From Phenylobacterium sp. (lineage in GTDB: Bacteria; Pseudomonadota; Alphaproteobacteria; Caulobacterales; Caulobacteraceae), in NCBI RefSeq assembly GCF_016124325.1, contig NZ_WGNY01000033.1:1-64000 (forward strand): 64,000 nt of DNA, given 5' to 3'. Positions 1-8,855 of this stretch are shown here, piece after piece. Both the position numbers and the translations under genes were made by a program. The notes under the pieces are model-generated. The model did not search any database, was not told where the DNA came from, and was given only the letters and a program-made list of their open reading frames with translations. Every line of letters starts with the position of its first letter. Positions within the stretch are counted from its first letter, which is position 1.

Positions 1-2336
1 CCGCCGGCCAGGATGTCGTGGCCCGCGCCGCCTTCCAGGGTGTCGGCGCCGTTGCCGCCCGTGAGGCTGTCGATGCCGTCGCCGCCCGAGAGGGCGTCGT
101 CGCCGTTGCCGCCCACCAGGGTGTCGGCCCCGGCCCCGCCGGAAAGGCTGTCGTTCCCGTTGCCGCCGTCGAGCTTCTCGTCCGCCGACGTGCCCGTCAG
201 CGTGTCGACCCCGTTTCCGCCGGTCTGGGTGGGGCCGTCGGCCACGCCCGAGATGGTCACCGAGACGCTCGCGCTGCTGGTCTCCCCGCCGGCGTCGCGC
301 ATCACGTAGGTGAAGCTGTCCTGCGCCGTCTGGCCCAGCCCCAGCAGGTCGAAGACGTCGGCGTCGGCCGTGTAGACCAGATGGCCGTCCACCACCGCCA
401 CGCTCGCCCCCTGCGCCGTCGCAGACACCGACACGATCTCAAGCGCGTCGAACGGGTCGGCGTCCACGTCGTTGCCGAGAACGTCGATGATCACCGCGGC
501 GTCTTCGTTCACCCCCGCGGCGTCGTCGTAGGCGAGCGGCGCATGGTCGTCGCCATAGGTCAGGTAGAGTCCGCCCGCACCGTCGTCGACGGCGGCGAAG
601 ACCTTGCCGGCGAAGGACTGCGCGGGATCGAGCTGGATCGCGAAGGCGCCGCCGCCCGTCGTCACGGTTAGCAGGTTGCCGCCGTCCAGCGAAAGCGCGC
701 TCGCCGCGCCCACGCCGACCAGGCGGATGGCGTCGTCCTGGCCCAGCCCGTCCACCTCGTTGGCGAACGCGCCGCCTCCGAACGCCGCCGTGGTCAGCGC
801 CAGCACCTGCGCGCCGGCCTGGAAGGCGATGGCGCCCGAGCCCGCCGCCCCGATCGCGGTCAGCGTCAGGTCGCCGGCCAGCAGTGTCGTGGCCGTGAAG
901 CCGTTCGCGCCGTCCAGGGTCCAGTCGCCGCCTTCCACCTCGAGGGTCTCGACGCCCACGACGCCCGTCAGAACCCCGCCGCCCGACCCCAGCAGGGTCA
1001 GGGTGTCGACGCCGTCGCCGCCGTCGATCCCGCCGGTCGTCGCGCCGCCGTAGATATTGATGTGGTCGTCGCCGCCGCCGGTGGCGATCGAGCCAATGAT
1101 GGTTCCGGCGTTAGTGATCGTATCGGCGAAGCCGCCGACGATCACGATGGCCTCGCCCTCGCCGCCCTGGATCAGGCCCGAGTTGGTCAGGTTCAGCGCG
1201 CCGAAGGCCGCGCCGCCGTCGCTGTCGTCGACCGTGATCGCCCGCTGGCTGGAGACGATCTCCCCGCCGGCCAGGTTGGTCACCACGCCGCCGCCCAGGG
1301 CCAGGCCCTCGGTCGTCCCGCCGGTCGAGGTCCCGAACGCCTGGATCAGGCCGGCGTTCTGCAGATCGACGAGGCCGTCGACGTCCACGGCGTCGCCATC
1401 GGTCGAGCCGGCCGCGTGGCCCAGGATCTGGCCGCCCGCGAAGTTCTTGATCGTGCTGGTCGTGGCGGACGCGGTGTCGAGATTGATCCCGCCGCCCGTC
1501 ACGCCCGTGATGGTCCCGGCGTTCTCGACCGTGAGCGGCTCGTCGCCGGTGATCCCATGGCGCGCGCCGCTGATCAGACCGCCCGCGTGGTTCTTCACCA
1601 GCCCGCCGGCGTTGCCTTGGAAGTCGAGGCCGTCGCTGCTGCCTGAGCCGACGGCCTGGATCGTCCCGTAGTTCTCGATCGTGGCGTAGGCGCCGCCGCG
1701 CACGGCGTCGGCGTCGGTCGCCTGGATGAGCCCGCCCGATTCGTTGAGGATCGACGTATGGCCGAGCGCCGTCGGGTTGAGGTCGTTGAGGTCGAGCGCC
1801 TGGCCGCCCCCGGTCGCTTTGATCGTCCCGGCGTTGTCGACCATCACCGTGCCGGTGAATGGGCCAGAGCCGCCCGTGGTCACCCGCAGGAAGTCGTCGG
1901 ACGACTGCATGGTCGCCCCGGCGCGGTTGGTGAAGGTCAGGTGCGCGAGTCCGGAGAATTCCTGGATGTTGAATCCGCGGCCCGAGCCGGCGGTGATCGA
2001 GCCTGCGTTGTCGATGCTGATCGAGCCGCCGGCGACCGAGCTCTGCATCCGCATCACGTCGGAGACGCCGGCGATCGTCGCGTCCGCCTTGTTCACCAGG
2101 GTGAAGCTGACCGCCGCGCCGGCCGAGCCGGAGGTGTCGAACGCCCGGCCGCTGGTGGGGGCGATGGAGCCGAAGTTGGTCACCACCACGCCCGCTCCGG
2201 CCTGGGCCGTGGAGAGGTTCCAGGTGACGGCGGGGCTCGACGGCTTCAGGAGCCCCGAGGCGGTGACGTCGAGGGTGTCGTCGCCCTTGAGCGTGACCTT
2301 GCTCGTCGACGTCGTGGAAATGATGAAGCCGGTCAT
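1..2336 (-). CDS. RTX calcium-binding repeat protein with beta-helix-like N-terminus (3' part outside window)
   Basis: The gene starts at the ATG complementary to 2334-2336 and is open to base 1, so about 778 residues are visible and the C-terminus is missing. No signal peptide is visible, which fits type I secretion through a C-terminal signal. Residues about 1-440 carry recurring N-x-G-x-I units (NAGSI, NAGTI, NYGTI, NSGLI) typical of parallel beta-helix surface proteins. Then comes a Cadherin/VCBS-like domain (NEDAAVIIDVLGNDVDADP, then YTADADVFDL). Glycine/aspartate nonapeptides of the GGNGxDxLxGG type follow at about bases 1-190; these bind calcium in RTX proteins. It is probably a secreted adhesin or matrix protein. 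No catalytic domain is visible, but one could lie outside the window. Family assignment is firm; the function is inferred. Confidence 0.85.
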   Translation of the reverse strand, partial: MTGFIISTTSTSKVTLKGDDTLDVTASGLLKPSSPAVTWNLSTAQAGAGVVVTNFGSIAPTSGRAFDTSGSAGAAVSFTLVNKADATIAGVSDVMRMQSSVAGGSISIDNAGSITAGSGRGFNIQEFSGLAHLTFTNRAGATMQSSDDFLRVTTGGSGPFTGTVMVDNAGTIKATGGGQALDLNDLNPTALGHTSILNESGGLIQATDADAVRGGAYATIENYGTIQAVGSGSSDGLDFQGNAGGLVKNHAGGLISGARHGITGDEPLTVENAGTITGVTGGGINLDTASATTSTIKNFAGGQILGHAAGSTDGDAVDVDGLVDLQNAGLIQAFGTSTGGTTEGLALGGGVVTNLAGGEIVSSQRAITVDDSDGGAAFGALNLTNSGLIQGGEGEAIVIVGGFADTITNAGTIIGSIATGGGDDHINIYGGATTGGIDGGDGVDTLTLLGSGGGVLTGVVGVETLEVEGGDWTLDGANGFTATTLLAGDLTLTAIGAAGSGAIAFQAGAQVLALTTAAFGGGAFANEVDGLGQDDAIRLVGVGAASALSLDGGNLLTVTTGGGAFAIQLDPAQSFAGKVFAAVDDGAGGLYLTYGDDHAPLAYDDAAGVNEDAAVIIDVLGNDVDADPFDALEIVSVSATAQGASVAVVDGHLVYTADADVFDLLGLGQTAQDSFTYVMRDAGGETSSASVSVTISGVADGPTQTGGNGVDTLTGTSADEKLDGGNGNDSLSGGAGADTLVGGNGDDALSGGDGIDSLTGGNGADTLEGGAGHDILAG

Positions 2337-2415
2337 TTGCGCCCCCCGTGCCGCTGAGGCGTCTTGTGGCGCGCCAGTGCGACAGGGCCGTGACGGCGGG
2401 GGGCGGGAGGGCCTC

Positions 2416-4224
2416 CTAGGGCTTGAGACCCACCGTCCGTCCCGGCGCGCCGGCGGCGTCGAAGTAGCGCGCGCCATCGGCCGTCTGGCCGTTCAAGATC
2501 GTGACGAAGCCGTTGGCCGCCGGCGCCGAGCGCAGCGTGAAGACGCCGCTGCCGACGGGAGCTCCGGACGCCAGGGCCTCGCGCATCACCCGGCCCTTCA
2601 GGGCGCCTCGTCCGCCCAGGTCCAGGCCCAGGATGTGCGCCAGCGTCGGCGCCCAGTCGGCGTTGCTGACGGGCGTGGGATCGGCGAAGCCCTTGCGGAA
2701 GTCGGGGCCGACCGCGGCCATGAAGTTGTGGGTGTCCTGGCGGCCCAGCGAGCCGTGGATGCCCTGGCCCTGCTGCTGGCCGGAGTCAGCGATCTCGATG
2801 GCGCACATCTCGGGCTCGTCGCAGCCTAGGCTCGAGGTCCTGAAGCTGACGGCGATCGAGGGCGCGGGCGTGCGCGACGAGCCCAGCAGGTTGACCGCGC
2901 TGGTCGGCAGGGCGCCGGGGATCGGGCCCAGCCCGTCGTTCACGAAGATCGCGGCGGTGTAGTCTTGCCCCGTCAGGAACTCGACCACCCGGGCCGCCAG
3001 CGCCTTGGCGTCCGGTCCGGGCAGCCAGATCAACTCGGTCCCGCCGTTGGGGGCCAGCACGATTTCGGGATGGGCCGGGTCGGCGCCCAGGAGCGCGCCG
3101 TGCTTCGGATAGCCTCCTGCGGCCGGATTGATCGCCTTGCCCTCGGGATCGTGCAGCGGCAGGCCCAGCGCCTGGGCCATGTCGATCGCCAGGAAGCCCG
3201 GCGGGATGAAGCCGGGGACGACGCCGGGATAGCGATATCGGGCCGAGGCGCTGTTCGGCGCCTCACGGGTCATGGTGGAGAAGCCGTGATCGGCAGTGGT
3301 GATCACGTCGGTGGTGTCGGCGAGGCCCAGGTCGGCCAACGCCTTGCGCAGGGCGCCCAGATCCTTCGAGGCGTTGGCGATCGCGGCCTTCGAGGTCGGT
3401 CCGTTGATGCCCGGCTCCAGCGCGTTGAGGCTGTCGCCGTGATTGTGCTGTGATCCGTCCGGGTCGCGCGACCAGAAGACCATGACGAACGGCTTGCCCT
3501 GCGTCTTGAAGCGGGGGAGCAGCACCTTGGTGGCCACGGCCAGGTACCAGTCCTGCTGCGATACGTTGGCGACCTTGGTCCCGGGTGTCTTGTCGTCGCC
3601 GTCGAAGGCGTTCGCGCCCCGGTCGGGCGTGCGTAGCTCCAGGCCCGCCGCCGCGATCGCCGCGGCGATCTCGGGCGACAGGGGCAGGCCGTCCTGCGGT
3701 CGGCGGCCGGTTTCGTCATCGATGATGATCGTGCCCCGGCCATCGTGGGCGAGGACGTCCTGCACGCCGACGGGCCCCAGCTTGCCGACGCTCACCGTGG
3801 CGAAGCCCTTGGCCCGCGCCGCCTGCAGAAGGCTGGTCTCGCCCAGGTAGTTGCCCTCGAAGCGGTCGTTGAGCAGGGCGAAGGTCGGATCCTCCTCGAT
3901 GGCGGCCAGCGAGGTTCCGTCGGGCGGCGGCAGCGGCGCGCCCACGTAGATCGTGTTGCCGAAATTCCCAGTGTCGCCGAGGTAGTGGCCGGTGGCGATG
4001 GCCGAGGCGTTGGCGGTGGTCACCGTGGGATAGATCGAGTGGCTGTTGGTGAAGTCCACGCCCTCGGACCGCACGGCCGCCAGCTCGGGGGCGACCTCGG
4101 CCGTCACGCTCTTGGCCCGCAAGCCGTCGGCGACGAAGATGATCACATTGTGCGGCTGGGCGGCCGCCGAACCGGCAAGCGCCGCCGCGGCGACAACGCC
4201 GGACCAAACCGTCTTCCAGCCCAT
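2416..4224 (-). CDS. secreted alkaline-phosphatase-superfamily phosphodiesterase
   Basis: A 602-residue protein with an N-terminal signal peptide (hydrophobic stretch at residues 8-22, cleavage after AAA). VIIFVADGLR gives the first metal-binding Asp (about 33). YPTVTTANASAIATGH matches the nucleophile region of nucleotide pyrophosphatase/phosphodiesterases, where Thr69 would be the nucleophile. TADHGFS and GIHGSLGRQDTHNFMAAVGP supply further metal ligands. It is probably a periplasmic or secreted hydrolase of phosphate esters; the substrate cannot be told, and sulfatase-type chemistry is less likely because no formylglycine motif is seen. The MFS gene lies 64 bp upstream on the same strand, so the two may be cotranscribed. 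Confidence 0.8.
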   Translation of the reverse strand: MGWKTVWSGVVAAAALAGSAAAQPHNVIIFVADGLRAKSVTAEVAPELAAVRSEGVDFTNSHSIYPTVTTANASAIATGHYLGDTGNFGNTIYVGAPLPPPDGTSLAAIEEDPTFALLNDRFEGNYLGETSLLQAARAKGFATVSVGKLGPVGVQDVLAHDGRGTIIIDDETGRRPQDGLPLSPEIAAAIAAAGLELRTPDRGANAFDGDDKTPGTKVANVSQQDWYLAVATKVLLPRFKTQGKPFVMVFWSRDPDGSQHNHGDSLNALEPGINGPTSKAAIANASKDLGALRKALADLGLADTTDVITTADHGFSTMTREAPNSASARYRYPGVVPGFIPPGFLAIDMAQALGLPLHDPEGKAINPAAGGYPKHGALLGADPAHPEIVLAPNGGTELIWLPGPDAKALAARVVEFLTGQDYTAAIFVNDGLGPIPGALPTSAVNLLGSSRTPAPSIAVSFRTSSLGCDEPEMCAIEIADSGQQQGQGIHGSLGRQDTHNFMAAVGPDFRKGFADPTPVSNADWAPTLAHILGLDLGGRGALKGRVMREALASGAPVGSGVFTLRSAPAANGFVTILNGQTADGARYFDAAGAPGRTVGLKP

Positions 4225-4288
4225 GACAACTCCTCGACTCCGCCGCCCCGGCCACAGGCCTTGTGGCCCTGGTTTGTGACAGTTTGCA

Positions 4289-5446
4289 TCAAGGGGAAGC
4301 CAAAGCGCGCGACTGCGACCCGTATCGACGCCAGAGCAGTGCGAAAGCGGTCAAAGCGCCGGCAAGGCTGAGCAACACCGGCGCAGCCAGGGTGTAGCCC
4401 GCCCAGATCATTCCCGCGCCGACGAGACAGGCCCCGCCACAGCCCAGGTCCCACCCGCCTTCCGTCGCCACGCTGAAGCGGAGCGGGCAGGGCGATTCCT
4501 TGGCCAGGTTGTAGACCGGCGTCATCAGGGCAGGGATCCAGACCGCCACCACCAGGGCGCCCATCGCGTTCGCGGCCACGGCCAGCCAGGGCGAGCCGAT
4601 GCTGAAGGCGCGCAGCACCAGCACGCCCACCGCAACCACCAGGGCGATGACCACCGCCGAGCGGCCCCGCCCGGCGTCGATGTGCCGGCCGATCCAGAGA
4701 CTGGTGGCTGCGCCCACAAGCGCGGCGAGCGCCACCGCCCCACCATAGGCGGCGTAGCTTTCGCCGAGGGTGATGAAGAGCGCGATCTGCCAGACGTAGT
4801 AGTAGCCGCCGGCGAACAGGCCGTCGCAGGCCATCAGCGCGGCGCCGCGCATCGCCGAACGGACTCCGCCGGGCGCGTCGTGCGGCACCGCGACCTCGGG
4901 CGCGCCCAGCAGCGGGAAGGCCGCGAGAATCTGAATGACGCCCGCGCCCAGGAAGGTGAGCCAGGGGCCGCCGGCCGCGAGCCCCCAGGCGCCGAGCAGG
5001 GGGGCGACGATGCCGACGATGGCGTTGATCGCCTCACGCGCGCCGATCTGGCCGCCGCGCTGTTCGGCGTCGCCCACGCTGGCGAAGTAGGCATGGTAGC
5101 AGGTCCAATAGAGGACGCTGCCGATCGGGCTGATCAGGACGACCGCGAGGAACATCGCGTCGACGCCCTTCACCAGCGGGAGTAGCGGGAAGACCGCCGC
5201 CTCCAGCACCGTGCCGAGCACCAGCGTCTGTCGCAGGCCGATCCGGCGCGCCAGCCGGGGCACGAACGGCCGCAACAGGAACCGGCCGCCGGTCATCGCG
5301 GTCATCGAACAGAGCACCAGCGGGGCGGGCACGCCGGCCCGCAGCATGAAGACCAGGATGAAGACGCCGCCGGCGCCCGCGGCCAGCGCCTGGATGGCGG
5401 AATGGAGATTGACGCGGTTGATCGCGTCGTTGCGGAAGAAGCTCAT
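4289..5446 (-). CDS. MFS transporter
   Basis: A 385-residue protein made almost entirely of hydrophobic helices, about twelve, with short charged loops. The loop RRIGLRQTLVLG after the second or third helix fits the MFS loop 2-3 region. The N-terminal helix begins near residue 17 and no cleavable signal is present. It lies just upstream of the alkaline-phosphatase-type gene on the same strand (64-bp gap), so it might import a product of that enzyme, but this is only inference from position. The substrate is unknown. Confidence 0.75.
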   Translation of the reverse strand: MSFFRNDAINRVNLHSAIQALAAGAGGVFILVFMLRAGVPAPLVLCSMTAMTGGRFLLRPFVPRLARRIGLRQTLVLGTVLEAAVFPLLPLVKGVDAMFLAVVLISPIGSVLYWTCYHAYFASVGDAEQRGGQIGAREAINAIVGIVAPLLGAWGLAAGGPWLTFLGAGVIQILAAFPLLGAPEVAVPHDAPGGVRSAMRGAALMACDGLFAGGYYYVWQIALFITLGESYAAYGGAVALAALVGAATSLWIGRHIDAGRGRSAVVIALVVAVGVLVLRAFSIGSPWLAVAANAMGALVVAVWIPALMTPVYNLAKESPCPLRFSVATEGGWDLGCGGACLVGAGMIWAGYTLAAPVLLSLAGALTAFALLWRRYGSQSRALASP

Positions 5447-5592
5447 GGAAGGCCCCGGGACAGGGGGTGTGCAGACGGGCTCACGCTCGCGCGCGGCGGC
5501 GGCCCTTGGGCGAAACGGGGGAGGTCAGTCCCGGAGGCGCTCTGTGCACATGCGGCGGAGCTTAGGCGCCGCGTCGCGATCGGCGCAAGCGC

Positions 5593-6204
5593 TCAGACGC
5601 GCCGATATTCCATGGTCGAGCCGTCGTCGAGCTTGCCCTTCAGCGCCATCCAGTCGCCCTTGGCGTCATAGAAGTCGTCGATCTCGGTCTCGCCGCGGAT
5701 GGCCCAGTGGCCGGCCGCCACCTGACTGCACCGCACCTTCAGCATCTTGCCTTCCTGCTGGTTGAACAGCGGGTGGCCGAAGCTGGCCTGGTTCCAGTGG
5801 CTGAGCGGCACGGCGTCGGCGGGGCCGCGGATGGAGCCGGCCGGCCCGTCGATCTGAACGTAGCCGCCCATCGCCTGCGCCGACACCGTCTGCATCTTGC
5901 CGTTGGAGTTCGTGGAGGTCTCCACGCTGGCCCACTTGCCGCCAGCCCAGCGCTCGACCGCCTTGTGCCGGTACTTGAACACTGGCACCGGTCCCAGCTT
6001 GACCACCATGGTGACGTCCGTGGTCACGGTCCGCGCGGCGTCGTCGCCGGTGAAGGTGATCTGATGATCGCCCACCCGCGTCCCGTTGCGGAAGACCTGG
6101 AAGGCCAGGCGGTTCGGCGCGGCCAGCGCCGCCCCCGGCGCCATGACCAGACCCGCCGCGCCCGCGATCAGCTCACGGCGCGCCATCCACAGGCGTTCAG
6201 TCAT
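5593..6204 (-). CDS. Tat-exported DUF6134-type protein
   Basis: The chosen start is the ATG at 6204, with GAGG about 7 bases upstream; an in-frame TTG lies two codons earlier. The protein has 203 residues. ARRELIAGAAGLVMAPGAALAA near the start has twin arginines, a hydrophobic stretch and an Ala-x-Ala site, so Tat export is likely. The mature part is beta-rich (FQVFRNGTRVGDHQITF; FKYRHKAVERWAGGKW) and resembles the DUF6134 family of periplasmic proteins of unknown function. It ends with YRRV. A single gene between an MFS gene and a probable small ORF. Confidence 0.7.
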   Translation of the reverse strand: MTERLWMARRELIAGAAGLVMAPGAALAAPNRLAFQVFRNGTRVGDHQITFTGDDAARTVTTDVTMVVKLGPVPVFKYRHKAVERWAGGKWASVETSTNSNGKMQTVSAQAMGGYVQIDGPAGSIRGPADAVPLSHWNQASFGHPLFNQQEGKMLKVRCSQVAAGHWAIRGETEIDDFYDAKGDWMALKGKLDDGSTMEYRRV

Positions 6205-6323
6205 CTCCAACCTCGTTCTCGCGCCCCCACGCGTTGACCCAGTCTACAGCGTCCGCCGCTCCGGCGCAGCGTCGCCTTTGCTCAATCTACGGTCCCGAGG
6301 GCGGATGGATGCCGAGCGCGCCG

Positions 6324-6470
6324 CTAGTGGCCCGGTCGGGGCTTGTAGGTGCGCGGCTCCGGGATGGGCAGCGGCTTCTCCGAGGCCTTCTGCCCGTGCT
6401 GGGGAGAGGCGGCGGACTTCGGCATGGGAAAGCCGAAGCCGGGGCCCTGGTGCTGGAAGCCATGCGTCAT
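6324..6470 (-). CDS. probable small protein, 48 residues
   Basis: An ATG complementary to 6468-6470 is preceded by GGAGGA about 9 bases upstream, an unusually good ribosome-binding site. The reading frame encodes 48 residues, MTHGFQHQGPGFGFPMPKSA to a KPRPGH end, rich in Pro, Gly, His and Lys with no membrane segment. The frame remains open upstream to 6539, but the strong Shine-Dalgarno picks this start. No family is recognised. The case rests on the ribosome-binding site and the biased composition, so it could still be chance. Confidence 0.45.
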   Translation of the reverse strand: MTHGFQHQGPGFGFPMPKSAASPQHGQKASEKPLPIPEPRTYKPRPGH

Positions 6471-6624
6471 GACACGGGTCCTCCGATGGGCGCTGGAAAC
6501 AACTATCCATGGATCCGTCACGCGCCGGAAGCGAATCACCTGTTCGACATCGGCGAGAAGCGTCGACGCCGCGCCGTCTCTTCAGGCTCGCGGCCGATCG
6601 ACGCCGCGACGGTTGCGCCATCCG

Positions 6625-7521
6625 TCACGTGGTCGGTCTGGCCTTTGGCCCGCCTGGCAGGCGCCGCACGCACCCGTGGAGCAGGCAGTCCGGCAGGTCA
6701 TGCGTGGGCGCGGGGGCCGGGCCGCCGCGCAGGCGCCAATCGAAGAACGAGATCACCTCGTTGCGGACGGCGACCGTGTCCGAGCCGGCTTCCTCGATCA
6801 GTTCGTTGGTCAGGACGCAGTGATAGCGAACGCGGCCCCGGTAAGCCGGGTTCGCCGCCGACTTGGGGAGGCATCTTGAGGCGACGCCGCCTTCCAGAAC
6901 GTCGCCATAGCGGCGCAGGCGTTCGCACGGCGATATCGCGTCATCCTGAAACCGCAACAGGATGGCCCGCAGGTCGCCCTCTCGGATGCGGGCCTTCAGC
7001 GTCGCCTGGTCCGCCGGCGACAGGTCGATGTCCGCTGGCGACTTCAACGGCAGGGAAGGCTCGCTGGCGACCGCTGCGGCGACGGTCGGCTCCAGTGCGG
7101 TCGCAAGCGCGAAGCCCCCGGTCAGGCACAGTCCAAGAACGCCGACCTTGGCGCCGCCGGCCTCCGCCGACGCCTGCGCGGCCATGACGCGCAGCCCCGC
7201 GACGGCGCGGCGGGTGTGGTCGCCCTTCTTCAGCGCCAGGATCTCGCTGCGGACGCAGGCCTGGGCCAGGCTGGCCGCCTGATCGAGCAGGTTGGGAACG
7301 GCGCCTGGCCGACCGAGAAACGACGGCATGTAGATGCGGAACCCGGCGCGACCCAGAACCTCGGCCAGGTGGGCGACCTGTGGCGTTATCGAGGGCAGCT
7401 CATGCAGCACGATCACCGGTTCGCGCCCCGCGCGGGAGACGAACAGCGGGCACGAGAGCCCGGCGGCCTTGAAGGCGCGCCGCTCGTAGCCGCTGAGGTT
7501 CGCGGGTCCTTCCGCGTCCAC
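6625..7521 (-). CDS. dienelactone-hydrolase-like alpha/beta hydrolase
   Basis: A 298-residue cytoplasmic protein with the alpha/beta-hydrolase fold. PVIVLHELPSI provides the conserved Glu of dienelactone hydrolases, and GVLGLCLTGGFALA carries a cysteine nucleophile (Cys132) in the GxCxGG elbow, the hallmark of this family. It has no signal peptide. The gene starts 9 bp after the stop of the lipase-like gene on the same strand, so it is probably the last gene of a protease-lipase-hydrolase operon. The substrate is not known. The start is the first ATG after that stop. Confidence 0.75.
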   Translation of the reverse strand: MDAEGPANLSGYERRAFKAAGLSCPLFVSRAGREPVIVLHELPSITPQVAHLAEVLGRAGFRIYMPSFLGRPGAVPNLLDQAASLAQACVRSEILALKKGDHTRRAVAGLRVMAAQASAEAGGAKVGVLGLCLTGGFALATALEPTVAAAVASEPSLPLKSPADIDLSPADQATLKARIREGDLRAILLRFQDDAISPCERLRRYGDVLEGGVASRCLPKSAANPAYRGRVRYHCVLTNELIEEAGSDTVAVRNEVISFFDWRLRGGPAPAPTHDLPDCLLHGCVRRLPGGPKARPTT

Positions 7522-7530
7522 CGCCGGAGC

Positions 7531-8844
7531 TCAAGCCATCGCCGCCAGCAGCACCCGCGCCACCTGGGGCGTCCGGATGTCGCTGTGGCTCTTGATGAAA
7601 TCGCACTTGAGGTTCGAGACGCCCGCGCCGAGCGCTGGAACGGTTTGGCCGTCCAGGACCTGGCGCACGCTTTCGCCGTCCTTCAACCGCAGGGCGCCGT
7701 TCGCGCCCATGCCGCCGAAAATATCCTTGGCGCCCCCAAAGTGATCGGTCACGCCGATGAAACCCGACGCCACCTCGTTGGACGCCCGCGAGGCGATTGC
7801 GTAGGCCACGCCGACGGCATGGTCGTTCCAGGTGTGGGTGATCGCGATCCGGCCCGCCACCTTGGCGTCGGCGACCACGTTGCGGAACGCGCCGTTCAGC
7901 CCCGGCTTGATATCCACGCCGAGACCATTGTGGGAGAAGGCGCCCTGCAGCATCGTCAGGCTGTAGGGCTTCACCCTGGTCATGGTCGACGTCGCCGCCG
8001 TGACCAGGCGCGCGCCGAAGCTGTGGCCCACCAGATGCAGGCGCTGGCCGTCCGCCAAGCCTGCCGCGTCAACCAGCTTGCCGAGCGCAACCCCGACGAT
8101 CCCGGCCCGCTTCTTCAGATTGAAGTAGGCGGCCTGGTTCAACAGCGTCGCGACAGCAGCGACCGGGCCGCTGAGGAAGCCGAGCGAAGACGCCGCCGCG
8201 CCCCCAAAGCCAAGGGCCGCCGCGGCTTGGCCGCCGCTCGCCGCCGCAGCCGCACCCCTGGCGCCGGCGCTCTTGAGGCCCTGGACGATCTCGCGTCCCG
8301 CCACCGCGGGATCGAGCAATTCGGCGTGCTCGGCCTGCATCTCGGCGTCCACCTCGCCGGGCGGACCCATGGCCGCGCGGAGCGCCTCCACCAGCGCGTC
8401 GGCGTCACCCGCTCCGCCCGTGGCGGCATAGGTGACCAGGCCCTCCAGCCTGTCCGGCGCCATGTCGAAGAGGTGCGCCAGATCGCGGGCGCGCGTCTTG
8501 AGCTTCTCGAGATCGGCGTCGTCGCCGCCAGCCACCGCCGCCGCCGCGGCGGAGCCGAGGACCGCCACGGATTCCTGCGAGAGGTCGTCGCGGAACTGGT
8601 CCGACGGCCAGTAGACGCCCGTGACGCCGAGCGTGCGACCCGCGAGGCGGCTTCCGGCCTGGGCCTGAAGATGCGCCAGCATCTGCGTGTACATCTGCTC
8701 GGCGTCGTCCGGATCCTGATGCCAGCCGTGCGAGATGACGATCAGGTCGGTGACCCCGCTCGGCCAGATTGGCCCGCTCGTCGCGCGGGTCCCGTCCTTG
8801 TTGAAGCGAAGCGCGACGTAGGGAAGCCCGGCGAGCGTTGCCAT
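7531..8844 (-). CDS. lipase-like alpha/beta hydrolase with hydrophobic insertion
   Basis: The start is the ATG complementary to 8842-8844, with AAGGA 7 bases upstream; a longer open frame running back into the protease gene is out of frame with it and rejected. 437 residues. The N-terminal strand LIVISHGWHQDPDD and the elbow LVGHSFGARL (Ser275) mark a lipase/esterase fold. Between them, residues about 190-245 are Gly/Ala-rich and hydrophobic (LGFLSGPVAAVATLLNQAAY) and could be a membrane-contacting hairpin. No signal peptide. It lies 11 bp downstream of the S8 protease gene and 9 bp upstream of the dienelactone-hydrolase-like gene, so one transcript is likely. The substrate is unknown. Confidence 0.75.
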   Translation of the reverse strand: MATLAGLPYVALRFNKDGTRATSGPIWPSGVTDLIVISHGWHQDPDDAEQMYTQMLAHLQAQAGSRLAGRTLGVTGVYWPSDQFRDDLSQESVAVLGSAAAAAVAGGDDADLEKLKTRARDLAHLFDMAPDRLEGLVTYAATGGAGDADALVEALRAAMGPPGEVDAEMQAEHAELLDPAVAGREIVQGLKSAGARGAAAAASGGQAAAALGFGGAAASSLGFLSGPVAAVATLLNQAAYFNLKKRAGIVGVALGKLVDAAGLADGQRLHLVGHSFGARLVTAATSTMTRVKPYSLTMLQGAFSHNGLGVDIKPGLNGAFRNVVADAKVAGRIAITHTWNDHAVGVAYAIASRASNEVASGFIGVTDHFGGAKDIFGGMGANGALRLKDGESVRQVLDGQTVPALGAGVSNLKCDFIKSHSDIRTPQVARVLLAAMA

Positions 8845-8855
8845 GATGGTGTCCT

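Noticed and set aside
1..190. Short tandem DNA repeats at the left edge, first considered as a repeat array or CRISPR
   Set aside because: They are the coding sequence of RTX nonapeptides on the minus strand; there are no spacers.
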